IMG/VR virus record: IMGVR_UViG_3300028615_000077
Span: 1 to 43,153 of that record
DNA: 43,153 nt
Origin: a virus
Reading direction: 5' to 3' (one strand)
Numbering within the stretch: the first letter of the stretch is position 1; each line of letters opens with the position of its first letter. Both the position numbers and the translations under genes were made by a program. The notes beneath the pieces were generated by a model. That model made no database searches. It saw only the letters and a list, made by a program, of their open reading frames with translations, and had not been told where the DNA came from. Shown here in pieces: positions 11,980 through 20,011 of the stretch.

Positions 11980-13938
11980 ATGAGTGAGACTATCCGTTCT
12001 TTCAAATTGTCACCAGGTTTTATTAAAGAATATGAGAATCAGCAGCCAGATTGGGGTCCTGTCGGATATGTAACGTATAAGCGTACGTACGCGAGGATGA
12101 ATCCTGATGGGCAATTGGAGGAATTTTGGGAAACCGCTCAGAGAGTTGTAGAGGGATGCTACTCTATTCAGAAAGAGCACTGTAGGTCCCTAAAACTGCC
12201 TTGGGACAATCAGAAGGCCCAACGTAGTGCTCAAGAGATGTTTCGCCGTATGTGGGCGTTTAAGTGGCTTCCTCCGGGGCGTGGTTTGTGGATGATGGGG
12301 GCAGATCATGTGGATAAAGTAGGATCAGCTGCTTTACAGAATTGTGGTTATATATCTACGGCTGGTGTGAAAGAAGACTTGGCTGAACCGTTCTGTTGGA
12401 TGATGGACATGTTGATGCTTGGTGTCGGCGTAGGGTTCGATACTAAGGGAGCTGGATTAGTTAAGATACAGTCTCCACGGTATGGAGATCACACGTTTGT
12501 AGTTGAGGATTCAAGGGAAGGGTGGGTTGATTTAATTCGAAATACTATTCTTCCTTACTCGGGTAAGGGCAGCTTACCAGAAGTTGTTGATTATTCTAAG
12601 GTGCGTCCATTTGGTGCTCCAATCCGTGGGTTTGGTGGCACGGCTTCTGGTCCTGGTCCGCTAGATGATTTAATAAAGAATATTCGTCGAATTTTTAATG
12701 ACCGGGTTAATGATTATCTTACTTCTGAAAATATTGTAGATATTTGTACTTTGATTGGCAGATGTGTAGTTGCGGGTAATGTACGAAGGTCTGCTCTTAT
12801 TGCATTGGGTGGTAGTTCTGATAAAGACTTTTTATCATTAAAAGACCCGGATTTGTATGCTAAAGAATTAGAATACAATCGATGGGCTTCTAATAATTCT
12901 ATTTTAGCAGATGTGGGAATGGATTATACGGATGCAGCGACTAGGACATCTATTAATGGTGAGCCAGGTTATATGTGGCTTAAAAATGCCCAAGATTATG
13001 GGAGAATGAATGGTAAACCAGATTATAGGGATAGGCGTGTCGTTGGTACAAATCCATGTTCTGAACAGTCATTAGAAAGTACGGAAACCTGCAATTTAGT
13101 TGAAACATTTCCTTCTAGGCATGAATCATATGAAGATTTTGAAAAAACTTTGAAGTATGCTTATCTTTATGCTAAGAGTGTTACGTTATTACCAACACAC
13201 AATGAACGAACTAATATGGTAATGCAACGTAATAGGCGTATAGGTACCTCAATGTCTGGAATAGTCCAGGCCATGCAAAAACACGGTACTAGAGAATTTT
13301 TGAATTGGTGTGATAAGGGGTATAATTATCTTCGATCTGTGGATGAGTCTTATTCAGACTGGCTTTGTATACGGACTAGCATAAAAATCACTTCTATTAA
13401 ACCTTCTGGTACGGTTAGCTTGCTTCCTGGTGTAACACCTGGTATACATTATGCACACTCTAAGTATTATATTCGTCGGATTCGATTTCAAGAGCATTCT
13501 GAGTTAGCACAGTCTTTAAAATTGGCTGGTTATAATGTAGAAAAAGATGTTTATAGTCCTAACACTGTTGTGGTGGAATTCCCTATTAAAGAAGAATATT
13601 TTGACCGACCTAAGGCATCAGTATCTATGTGGGAGCAATTGGAGCTGGCTGCTCAAATTCAACAGTATTGGGCAGATAATCAGGTGTCTATTACTGTGAC
13701 TTTTAAGCCCGAAGAAGCTCAGGATATTAAGAGGGCTCTAGAACTCTACGAAACTAGACTTAAAAGTGTATCTTTTCTTCCGTTAACTGACCATGGGTAT
13801 AAACAGGCGCCCATGGAAGAGGTTGCTCAAGAAGTATATGAAAGTATGGTTAGCAAGATAACACCTTTAAAGGCTGTCGAAAAAGCTTCTCACGAACAGA
13901 CAGAGAGGTTTTGTGACGGCGAAGCCTGTATGATATAA
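11980..13938 (+). CDS. nrdJ: Adenosylcobalamin-dependent ribonucleoside-triphosphate reductase (class II, monomeric type)
   Basis: Converts ribonucleotides to deoxyribonucleotides for phage DNA synthesis, using vitamin B12 coenzyme to form a thiyl radical. The 652-residue protein has the key residues of monomeric class II enzymes: Cys122 in QNCGYIS, the active-site loop TNPCSEQ (Asn358, Cys360, Glu362), Cys371 in TETCNL, and the C-terminal redox pair Cys645/Cys650 in ERFCDGEACMI. Other landmarks are LPPGRGLWMMG, GVGVGFDTKG and KPSGTVSLLPGVTPG. The Cys360-Cys371 spacing of 11 and the terminal spacing of 5 match the Lactobacillus leichmannii enzyme (C408/C419, C731/C736). It is somewhat shorter than that enzyme. 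No second subunit is encoded nearby, as expected. Confidence 0.95.
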   Translation: MSETIRSFKLSPGFIKEYENQQPDWGPVGYVTYKRTYARMNPDGQLEEFWETAQRVVEGCYSIQKEHCRSLKLPWDNQKAQRSAQEMFRRMWAFKWLPPGRGLWMMGADHVDKVGSAALQNCGYISTAGVKEDLAEPFCWMMDMLMLGVGVGFDTKGAGLVKIQSPRYGDHTFVVEDSREGWVDLIRNTILPYSGKGSLPEVVDYSKVRPFGAPIRGFGGTASGPGPLDDLIKNIRRIFNDRVNDYLTSENIVDICTLIGRCVVAGNVRRSALIALGGSSDKDFLSLKDPDLYAKELEYNRWASNNSILADVGMDYTDAATRTSINGEPGYMWLKNAQDYGRMNGKPDYRDRRVVGTNPCSEQSLESTETCNLVETFPSRHESYEDFEKTLKYAYLYAKSVTLLPTHNERTNMVMQRNRRIGTSMSGIVQAMQKHGTREFLNWCDKGYNYLRSVDESYSDWLCIRTSIKITSIKPSGTVSLLPGVTPGIHYAHSKYYIRRIRFQEHSELAQSLKLAGYNVEKDVYSPNTVVVEFPIKEEYFDRPKASVSMWEQLELAAQIQQYWADNQVSITVTFKPEEAQDIKRALELYETRLKSVSFLPLTDHGYKQAPMEEVAQEVYESMVSKITPLKAVEKASHEQTERFCDGEACMI

Positions 13939-13967
13939 TACTTTAGTGTTGATGAAGGAGTAATATT

Positions 13968-14309
13968 ATGGCGGCTAAGCCCCTTAACCCCAATTTACAA
14001 ACCCTTAGAACTGCCTCAGAGTCAGCTGGTAGGATTTCAACGACTGTTAATATGTCGTTTGGTAGTGACCCACTAACATTACCTGCGAATGAAGCGTTGG
14101 ATGTGCAAGGATTTCCATTTGTTAGGGTGTACAACACATCTATTTCTGCGGCAAATCCGTCAGTGTCTTTAAATCGTGTTGATTTTTTGGCATTACATGA
14201 AGGTGGTTCTGCTGTAACTGTGGCTGCTAGTGCTTCTCAATTACTTAATGTTAGAGGTGTTAAGTTTTTACGGTTTGATCAGGAAGTGGATGTACAATTA
14301 GTTGTGTAA
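13968..14309 (+). CDS. Unknown beta-rich protein
   Basis: The ATG follows GAAGGAG. The 113-residue protein is rich in Ser, Ala and Val, with beta-type segments (FPFVRVYNTSI, VSLNRVDFLAL, GVKFLRFDQEVDVQLVV) and no charged helices. The composition suggests a small structural domain, perhaps a virion decoration or minor structural protein, though it lies among metabolic genes. No family recognised. Confidence 0.7.
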   Translation: MAAKPLNPNLQTLRTASESAGRISTTVNMSFGSDPLTLPANEALDVQGFPFVRVYNTSISAANPSVSLNRVDFLALHEGGSAVTVAASASQLLNVRGVKFLRFDQEVDVQLVV

Positions 14310-14318
14310 GGATTGTAG

Positions 14319-14780
14319 GTGTCTGAAGAGCTTAATTATATTAAGCGCCGTCTAGATGATCTGCAGTTAGATTTTGGTAGGCGTTTTGGGGAGATTCAGC
14401 GAGATCTTCATTCTATTTCTACTAAAGTAGATGGGTATTTGAAAGATGCACATATCCAAGGAGCTAAACTTGAAAATCTAAAAGATCGTTTAGAGGGGCA
14501 TGATCGATTGTTAGTTACTGGTAATGGCCAACGTTCGGTGACTGTTCAACTTAATGATGTTCAAAATTCTACTAAATCGGCTATTTTTCAAATAAATGAA
14601 ATTAGGGGACAATTAAAAGACTTAGAAAGTAAAATTTCTGGAGTTACTGATTCGTTTGATGACACTGGTAAGTTTCAGTCCGTTAGGGTACAAAAAGCGA
14701 AGCAGTTAGGGAAAGTTGGAATGTTTGTAGCTCTTGTAATTTCACAGGTTATACAGTGGTTTTTGGGCATTCAATTGTAA
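14319..14780 (+). CDS. Coiled-coil protein with C-terminal membrane anchor
   Basis: The gene starts at GTG (14319). The 153-residue product is largely a charged helix with heptad-like spacing (residues 1-130, e.g. LNYIKRRLDDLQLDFGRRF, AKLENLKDRLEGHDRLL) and ends in one hydrophobic helix, KVGMFVALVISQVIQWFLGI. The shape recalls XhlA-type haemolysin/holin accessory proteins, which have a coiled coil followed by a C-terminal membrane helix. That comparison is by shape only. A role at the membrane during lysis is possible. Confidence 0.75.
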   Translation: MSEELNYIKRRLDDLQLDFGRRFGEIQRDLHSISTKVDGYLKDAHIQGAKLENLKDRLEGHDRLLVTGNGQRSVTVQLNDVQNSTKSAIFQINEIRGQLKDLESKISGVTDSFDDTGKFQSVRVQKAKQLGKVGMFVALVISQVIQWFLGIQL

Positions 14781-14786
14781 TTTTCC

Positions 14787-14815
14787 TTGACGGGGCGTAT
14801 GCCATACCTTATGTT
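14787..14815 (+). promoter_or_regulatory. Promoter with palindrome in the spacer
   Basis: TTGACG (14787-14792) and TATGTT (14810-14815) are separated by 17 bases. The spacer holds the palindrome GTATG-C-CATAC (14797-14807), a plausible operator. It would start transcription near 14822, just before the ribosome binding site GGAGGG of the next gene. Confidence 0.5.
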
Positions 14816-14834
14816 TACATGATGGAGGGACTCT

Positions 14835-15230
14835 ATGGATACTAAAATATGTTTGGGCTGCTTTTATCAGTTGCCTTTATCTGCGTTTCATAAAGACAGC
14901 CGCCGTAAAGATGGCCATAGAGCAAGATGTAAAAAGTGTAGGTCTGATAATGACTATGTTTTGGATTCATATTCATCTCAAGATGATATGACCGTCCTTG
15001 GCAGTAGCGACCAGGACTTGGAATTATCCAACAATCTTATTAACCATTACTGGAAAAAGGTGAACACAAAGGCTAATCATGTTTTTCCAAAACCTTCGTC
15101 TTGGTCTTTTACTAAAAATTCTGATGAGCTGCCTCCAGTGGATAAGTTACCCGCTGCGTATCTTAAAGAAGCTCATGACTATTGGGTTGAATTGGTTGGG
15201 ACCGGGGATGTTACTACGAGGATTGCATGA
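14835..15230 (+). CDS. Zinc-finger protein of unknown role
   Basis: The N-terminus has C6-L-G-C9, a segment LPLSAFHKDSRRKDGHRA, and C32-K-K-C35. This is the zinc-binding module seen at the start of many phage HNH endonuclease-like and recombination-related proteins. The remaining 95 residues contain no HNH motif. They include an acidic stretch (SYSSQDDMTVLGSSDQDLE) and a helical C-terminus. The 131-residue protein ends with an ATGA overlap into the metallophosphoesterase gene, so the two are probably made together. DNA binding is likely; catalysis is not supported. Confidence 0.75.
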   Translation: MDTKICLGCFYQLPLSAFHKDSRRKDGHRARCKKCRSDNDYVLDSYSSQDDMTVLGSSDQDLELSNNLINHYWKKVNTKANHVFPKPSSWSFTKNSDELPPVDKLPAAYLKEAHDYWVELVGTGDVTTRIA

Positions 15231-16015
15231 GCAAAAAGAAAAATAAAAAGTCTGAAATTGTAGCTATAGTAAGTGATATACATTTTGATTTACATGATGT
15301 GCCTACATGGAAGGCTTTTCGATATTGGCATAAAGATGTTCGGCCGGATAAAACAGTAATATTAGGAGATTTTTTAGATTTAGGAATGGTTAGCCGTTAT
15401 ACGATTGGTAAAGAACAACCATTATATGCTATTGATCAAGTTAAGTGTTTTGTTGAAGAAGCAAATTCATTAGAGAAAGAGTGTAACGAATTAATAGTAG
15501 TTTCTGGAAATCATGATGAACGGTGGGATAAGTATGTTCATGGTAATTTGCCTTTTGTGTTAAAGGACTCTTTAGGTCTAACCATTAAAGACCAATGTTA
15601 TGCTCAGGGTCTCAGTAAGAAGGTCTCATGGGTTCAGGAGGATTTAACGGTTAAGGGAGTGAAGTGTGGACCGTATATGTTGAGACATGGCCACAATCAA
15701 CAGAAAGGTCGTTTTGGGGGAGGTAAGCATTTAGCTGCTAATCGTGTTGCAAAGACTCTAGGACAGAGTGAAATTTTTGGTCATTTTCATCGAGCGCAGA
15801 TGTTTTGTCAAACTGCATCAGGGAAGACTGCTGTAGCTATTTCAAATCCTTGCATGACCGGAAATCATGAGTATGATTTTGATCCTGACTGGCAACGTGG
15901 ATTTACGGTGTTGGAATTATATGGACCTAATAAAAAGTATGCAACACCTTATGTTATTCTAATTGATAATGGATGTTTTTCTTATGGTGGTAAGATTTAT
16001 GATGGTAATAAATAG
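15227..16015 (+). CDS. Calcineurin-like metallophosphoesterase
   Basis: A 262-residue protein with the complete dimetal phosphoesterase signature: SDIHFD (Asp17, His19), GDFLD (Asp48), GNHDER (Asn95, His96, Asp97), RHGHN (His154, His156) and GHFHRA (His186, His188). It could act on a nucleic acid end, a cyclic nucleotide or a phosphoprotein; many phages carry such enzymes and substrates differ. It is coupled to the zinc-finger gene upstream by an ATGA overlap. A ribosome binding site at its 3' end serves the next gene. Confidence 0.9.
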   Translation: MSKKKNKKSEIVAIVSDIHFDLHDVPTWKAFRYWHKDVRPDKTVILGDFLDLGMVSRYTIGKEQPLYAIDQVKCFVEEANSLEKECNELIVVSGNHDERWDKYVHGNLPFVLKDSLGLTIKDQCYAQGLSKKVSWVQEDLTVKGVKCGPYMLRHGHNQQKGRFGGGKHLAANRVAKTLGQSEIFGHFHRAQMFCQTASGKTAVAISNPCMTGNHEYDFDPDWQRGFTVLELYGPNKKYATPYVILIDNGCFSYGGKIYDGNK

Positions 16016-16026
16016 AGGAGATAAAG

Positions 16027-16197
16027 ATGGAATTAAACACAGAAAAGAATGTTAAGGTTCGAACTTCAATTACAATTGACCCGCGTTTGCTTTCACGTAT
16101 GCGAGAGGTTGTGAAGGCTCCTGATTCGAAGTATCGAAGTGTGTCTCAGTTGATTGAGCAGTCGGTGATGCTTGAAATTGGTGATCAGAATCCATGA
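16027..16197 (+). CDS. Ribbon-helix-helix (CopG/Arc-like) regulator
   Basis: The ATG at 16027 is preceded by AGAGGAG, and the 56-residue frame ends with TGA overlapping the next ATG. The sequence fits the ribbon-helix-helix fold: a strand KVRTSITIDP, a helix LLSRMREVVKA, a turn with KYRS, and a helix VSQLIEQSVMLEI. The strand normally inserts in the DNA major groove as a dimer. It is the most convincing DNA-binding transcription regulator in this block. Its target is not evident; the palindromes at 11938 and 14797 are candidates worth testing. Confidence 0.8.
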   Translation: MELNTEKNVKVRTSITIDPRLLSRMREVVKAPDSKYRSVSQLIEQSVMLEIGDQNP

Positions 16198-16583
16198 ATC
16201 TATATGAAGAATATATAGCTCTGTTAACTGACCAAAAGACAAATGATGCATTAGAAGCTTCTTGTGATGCTTTGGCGTTTGCGGCTTCTTTGCATAATTA
16301 CTTTGTAGACCAGGGGGTGTTAGATAAAGATGAGGAGCCCAATCTTTCTAAATTAGAGAATTTAATCGATGCTTATTTTGGGGAGTTTATGGTTTCCCTT
16401 CTTTATATGGGTAGGATTCCTGGTATCAAAAATCAATTATTAGCTTCTTATGAGGAGTTAAAAGATACTGAAGAAGTTCCTTTTGTTATTCGGGAAGGGT
16501 TTAAGAGATTAGCTACTAGGTTGGATGCGTTTCGTAAGCAGCAAGAACAGTTGATGGAGTTAGCTAAAGAACAAAATGAGTGA
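16194..16583 (+). CDS. Unknown all-helical protein next to the ClpP-like gene
   Basis: A 129-residue acidic protein that appears helical throughout (EEYIALLTDQKTNDALEASC, LENLIDAYFGEFMVSLLYMG, EGFKRLATRLDAFRKQQEQL). It starts by ATGA overlap with the regulator gene and its stop overlaps the ClpP-like start by 8 bases. Tight coupling suggests it may be a partner or adaptor of the protease, but no motif supports that. Not recognised. Confidence 0.7.
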   Translation: MNLYEEYIALLTDQKTNDALEASCDALAFAASLHNYFVDQGVLDKDEEPNLSKLENLIDAYFGEFMVSLLYMGRIPGIKNQLLASYEELKDTEEVPFVIREGFKRLATRLDAFRKQQEQLMELAKEQNE

Positions 16584-17274
16584 GATTAGTCATAATATAG
16601 ACCGCACTATACGGTATAAAACTGACGATCCTATTTTTCAAATACATGAGTATAACTTAGATATTAAAGCAGGGCATATTTACTTGTTTGGAGAAGAGTC
16701 TTATATAGGAGTTGTCGAAGAAGATGAACCGGGTGTGGAATATTCTATGTCTAATAGGTTTATAAAGAACCTCAATATATTATCTAGAAACTCTACTGAT
16801 GATACTATTTTGATTCATATGAAAACTTGTGGAGGTGATTGGCATGAGGGTATGGCTATGTATGATGCCATTAAAGCTTGTCCAAAGCATGTATGTATTT
16901 TGAATTACACCCATGCCCGATCTATGAGTTCTATTATTTTCCTAGCTGCAGATAAAAGAGTAATGATGCCTCATTCTAGATTTATGTTTCATGGTGGGAT
17001 TCATGGTTACTATGGGACTCATAAACAGTTTCAAACTGAGGCGAAAGAAGGTCAAAAAGCATATGATACTATGGTTGAGATTTATGTTGAGTCTCTAAAA
17101 ATAAAAGGCAAATATAGTAAATGGTCTAAAAAAAGAATTAAAGATTGGGTACAGCAGCAGATGGATAAAAAAGAAGAAGTATACTTAGATGCAAATGAAG
17201 CTGTTGACCTTGGATTTGCGGATATGGTGTTTGGACGAGACGGTGTGTACAATTGGTCGTCCTTGTGTGAATAG
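16576..17274 (+). CDS. clpP: ClpP-like serine protease
   Basis: The 232-residue protein has the ClpP fold signatures: oxyanion region KTCGGDWHEGMAMYDAI, nucleophile Ser116 in HARSMSSIIFLAA, and general base His139 in MPHSRFMFHGG. In E. coli ClpP the third triad member is Asp171; the aligned position here is Glu201 in KKEEVYLDANEAVDLG, a conservative change. An N-terminal extension of about 30 residues precedes the first strand. It probably forms a barrel that degrades or matures proteins; phage ClpP-like proteins often serve as capsid-maturation proteases. Here a separate prohead protease exists, so a role in proteolysis of host or phage proteins is more likely. Confidence 0.85.
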   Translation: MSEISHNIDRTIRYKTDDPIFQIHEYNLDIKAGHIYLFGEESYIGVVEEDEPGVEYSMSNRFIKNLNILSRNSTDDTILIHMKTCGGDWHEGMAMYDAIKACPKHVCILNYTHARSMSSIIFLAADKRVMMPHSRFMFHGGIHGYYGTHKQFQTEAKEGQKAYDTMVEIYVESLKIKGKYSKWSKKRIKDWVQQQMDKKEEVYLDANEAVDLGFADMVFGRDGVYNWSSLCE

Positions 17275-17277
17275 ATT

Positions 17278-17351
17278 GCTGGTGTAGCTCAATTTGGAAG
17301 AGCATCTGTTTTGTAAGCAGACGGTTGGGGGTTCAAGTCCCTCCATCAGCT
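17278..17351 (+). tRNA. tRNA-Thr (anticodon TGT)
   Basis: The acceptor stem GCTGGTG pairs with CATCAGC, allowing one G-T pair. The anticodon arm TCTGT-TTTGTAA-GCAGA carries TGT, and the T loop is TTCAAGT. The discriminator base is T. CCA is not encoded. It sits 3 bases after the ClpP-like gene and before a gene with its own ribosome binding site. Confidence 0.95.
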
Positions 17352-17368
17352 CTGTACGAGGGGAATTT

Positions 17369-17701
17369 ATGAATAAAACTAAGAGGGTTGCTCTTTGGTG
17401 TGACTGTATAGACCCTTCTCATCAGGCGTTGGTGGAGTTGGATTATTATCATCCTTATGATGATCCAATATTTACTTTAAGATTAACTCTTAATACTCAG
17501 GTTTCGTTTTGGCATAGATTGGTTATTGCTTTTCGCTATTTGTTTAAGAGGAAGTCTTATAATCATTCTTGGGATGGTTTTAATGATGTGCAGTTGGATG
17601 AGGTAGAAATTGATAAACTATCTAAGATGATTATTCAATATCGTTTATTGTATAAATTAAAAAGAACAAGGCGGGAAAAACAACGATACAAGGAAATTTA
17701 G
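17369..17701 (+). CDS. Unknown small basic protein
   Basis: The ATG at 17369 follows GAGGGG; an open frame further upstream runs through the tRNA and is not used. The 110-residue protein starts NKTKRVALWCDCIDPSHQAL, then has strand-like PIFTLRLTLN, a hydrophobic/aromatic stretch FWHRLVIAFRYLFKRK, and a Lys/Arg-rich helical C-terminus (YRLLYKLKRTRREKQRYK). It may bind membrane or nucleic acid. Not recognised. Confidence 0.7.
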   Translation: MNKTKRVALWCDCIDPSHQALVELDYYHPYDDPIFTLRLTLNTQVSFWHRLVIAFRYLFKRKSYNHSWDGFNDVQLDEVEIDKLSKMIIQYRLLYKLKRTRREKQRYKEI

Positions 17702-17711
17702 GGAGATACAT

Positions 17712-18050
17712 ATGAAGAGGGTTATTGTAGAGTCACCATATGCAGGTAATATATTAGAAAACGTCACTTATGCCCGTAGGTGTTTGAGAGACTGTATTTT
17801 GAGGGGGGAGACTCCTTATGCTTCTCATTTGTTGTATACACAGGATGGCGTTTTAGATGACTCTGTTCCTAATGAACGTAAATTAGGGATTGATGCTGGT
17901 TTTCATTGGAGAGAGGTAGCGGAAAAAACGGTTGTTTATTGTGACTATGGTATAACTGATGGGATGGAGAATGGTATTTCTCATTCTCAGGAGTTAGATA
18001 TTCCAGTAGAATATAGAACTATTGGCCGAAATATGGATTTGGATGCATGA
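17712..18050 (+). CDS. Deoxyribosyltransferase-like (DUF7768/DUF4406-type) protein
   Basis: The 112-residue protein begins VIVESPYAGNILENVTYARR and continues with RGETPYASHLLYTQ, PNERKLGIDAGFHW and VVYCDYGITDGMENG. These match the pattern of a widespread small phage protein related to nucleoside 2-deoxyribosyltransferases, with an SPYAG nucleotide-binding start and a late D-x-G-x-T-x-G-M motif. A role in nucleotide metabolism fits its position directly before the IMPDH/GMPR-like gene, which it overlaps by ATGA. Enzyme activity has not been established for most relatives. Confidence 0.75.
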   Translation: MKRVIVESPYAGNILENVTYARRCLRDCILRGETPYASHLLYTQDGVLDDSVPNERKLGIDAGFHWREVAEKTVVYCDYGITDGMENGISHSQELDIPVEYRTIGRNMDLDA

Positions 18051-19096
18051 GAACCGTTTATTCCTTTGATGATGTGTTACTTACCCCCAAAGAAAATTCT
18101 TTGGAGAGTAGGTCTGATGTAGACACGAGTACCATATTAGGACCACTATCGTTAAAAATTCCTATTATTGCGTCTAACATGCCTACTATTTGTCAGGGTT
18201 ATATGGCGTATACCATGGATAAGATTGGTGGGTTAGGTATTGTACATAGAATGCAGTCTATTCAGGACCAGGTTGAGCAAATTTTATTTGTTACTAGAAA
18301 TAATGACACTACCCCTGGTAATGTAGGTGCTGCTGTTGGTATAGGTGAGGATTCCATGGAACGGGCTGTGGCATGTTGGGATGCTGGAGCTAACGTGTTA
18401 TGTGTGGATGTTGCTCATGGTCATGATTTTAGAGTAGCTGATTTAGCCAGAGTGTTATTGTCTGAATATGGTGAAATAGCTACAATTATTGCGGGTAATG
18501 TTGCAACTCCTGAGGCAGCGGACTACATTTGTAATTATATAGTTAGAGCGGCTCCTAAGGCTCCGTTATCTTCTTTGATACTTAAGGCGGGTATTGGGGG
18601 TGGTTCTGTGTGCACTACTCGTGTACGCACTGGCTGTGGGATCCCAACATTACAGTCTATATTAGATATTTCGGACTCTGTGGATGTTATGTTAATTGCT
18701 GATGGGGGTATTCGTACTTCCGGCGATATTGTGAAGAGTCTAGCGGCAGGAGCTAGTGCCGTGATGTTAGGTAACATGCTATCGGGTACTACTGAGACAC
18801 CTGGAGATTTAATATATAATAATGGAGTTTTGAGTAAGGTGTATCAGGGAGCTGCATCTTCTTTTTCTAAAAGGGCTTTTTATGGTAAAGCTGAATACGT
18901 GGAAGGTGAATCTACAATTGTTCCTATTAAGGGATCTGTCGTGGATGTTATACAGTATATTATGCAAGGGGTTAGATCTGGTTTTTCTTATTGTGGCTCA
19001 GCATCTTTGGAAGACTTGTGGGATAACGCTGAGTTTGTAAAAATGACTAATTCTGGTTTGTTAGAATCACACCCACATTTATTGGTAGGTAAGTAA
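18047..19096 (+). CDS. IMP dehydrogenase / GMP reductase family enzyme
   Basis: A 349-residue beta-alpha barrel enzyme of purine nucleotide metabolism. Landmarks are YSFDDVLLTP at the start, IIASNMPTI, the catalytic loop GGGSVCTTRVRTGCG with Cys189 and Thr191, ADGGIRTSGDIVK, GASAVMLGNMLSGT, and the flap-region GESTIVPIKG. CBS domains are missing, and the length equals that of GMP reductases (about 346) rather than most IMP dehydrogenases (about 490). GMP reductase would convert GMP to IMP; a CBS-less IMPDH would do the reverse oxidation toward XMP. The motifs do not settle which. With the reductase gene upstream it fits purine pool remodelling. Confidence 0.9.
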   Translation: MRTVYSFDDVLLTPKENSLESRSDVDTSTILGPLSLKIPIIASNMPTICQGYMAYTMDKIGGLGIVHRMQSIQDQVEQILFVTRNNDTTPGNVGAAVGIGEDSMERAVACWDAGANVLCVDVAHGHDFRVADLARVLLSEYGEIATIIAGNVATPEAADYICNYIVRAAPKAPLSSLILKAGIGGGSVCTTRVRTGCGIPTLQSILDISDSVDVMLIADGGIRTSGDIVKSLAAGASAVMLGNMLSGTTETPGDLIYNNGVLSKVYQGAASSFSKRAFYGKAEYVEGESTIVPIKGSVVDVIQYIMQGVRSGFSYCGSASLEDLWDNAEFVKMTNSGLLESHPHLLVGK

Positions 19097-19097
19097 T

Positions 19098-19634
19098 ATG
19101 GCTGTTAGACCTGTTTTAGTATATCCTCATGAGAAGTTGAGGGAAAAGTGTGTGGAAGTTGAAGATGTGCGATCTGATTTATCCAAGCAGGTGGTTCGGG
19201 ATTTATTAGATACTGCTATAGCTGAAAAAGCACATGGATTGGCAGCCCCTCAAATTGGGGAGAATGTGCGGATTTTTGTAGTAAAAGATAAGACCATTAC
19301 TACAGACGGTCGTAATAATGAGTTTAAGGTTTATATTAATCCTTCTATTAAAATAGAAGAGGAGTCGGAGGATATTAAGAGTAAGGAAGCCTGCTTATCT
19401 TTTCCTGGAGTCGATGAAATTTTGACTCGAAAAGAAGACATTGTAGTGTCTTATAAAGACGAGAATAATAATCAGATGGTTTTATGTTTGGATGGTTTAG
19501 ATTCAGTGGCCTTTCAACATGAAAATGACCATTTGGATGGAGTTCTTTTTATAGACCGAATGTCTAAGTTAAAGAAGAAATACCTCTTAAAGAGGTTTAA
19601 TAAACTCAAAAAGCGAGTGTTGATACGTAGATAA
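19098..19634 (+). CDS. def: Peptide deformylase
   Basis: Removes the N-formyl group from nascent proteins. The 178-residue protein has all three family motifs: GLAAPQIG (47-54), EACLS (97-101) and QHENDHLDG (140-148). The metal ligands are Cys99, His141 and His145 and the catalytic acid is Glu142. Motif 2 has Ala98 where bacterial enzymes have Gly (EGCLS); this variation occurs in some phage and organellar forms. A basic tail (KKKYLLKRFNKLKKRVLIRR) follows. It starts 2 bases after the preceding gene. Confidence 0.95.
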   Translation: MAVRPVLVYPHEKLREKCVEVEDVRSDLSKQVVRDLLDTAIAEKAHGLAAPQIGENVRIFVVKDKTITTDGRNNEFKVYINPSIKIEEESEDIKSKEACLSFPGVDEILTRKEDIVVSYKDENNNQMVLCLDGLDSVAFQHENDHLDGVLFIDRMSKLKKKYLLKRFNKLKKRVLIRR

Positions 19635-19636
19635 TT

Positions 19637-20011
19637 TTGTATCTATTTGATATTATTTATAATGGTTGGTATAATTATCAGTGGTTTCTTTGTACCCCAG
19701 TTGGTATTATGCTAATTGTTGAATGGCCTAGTGTAGTTGCTCAGTTTGTTGAGGTGTGGAGACTTTTAGACCTTAGTGGTATGACTAAAAGTGTTCGTGA
19801 GTCCCGCAACTTTACGAGGGCGGGATATGTGTATCTAAATGGAAACCATATTACTACACTTCGTCATACAGCAAGGGTAGGAGATTTTCTCGTATTAGAG
19901 ATAAGATTTCCGAATGGGAAGGTGCGATCTGAGGAGATGAGAGTAGTAAATCGTCAGATTGTACGTAATCCTAGGCAGAATACCCCAACTCAAATTAACT
20001 ATAGAGGATAA
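19637..20011 (+). CDS. S4-like RNA-binding domain protein
   Basis: The frame starts at a TTG (19637); an ATG at 19709 (MLIVEWPSVVAQF) is an alternative that keeps the domain. Residues about 38-95 show an S4 fold: LDLSGMTKSVRESRNFTRAG, YVYLNGNHIT, and ARVGDFLVLEI. S4 domains bind structured RNA in ribosomal protein S4, pseudouridine synthases and Hsp15. The N-terminal part is hydrophobic, the C-terminus basic and disordered. Placed after the deformylase, it may act in translation or ribosome handling. The domain call is moderately sure. Confidence 0.7.
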   Translation: MYLFDIIYNGWYNYQWFLCTPVGIMLIVEWPSVVAQFVEVWRLLDLSGMTKSVRESRNFTRAGYVYLNGNHITTLRHTARVGDFLVLEIRFPNGKVRSEEMRVVNRQIVRNPRQNTPTQINYRG

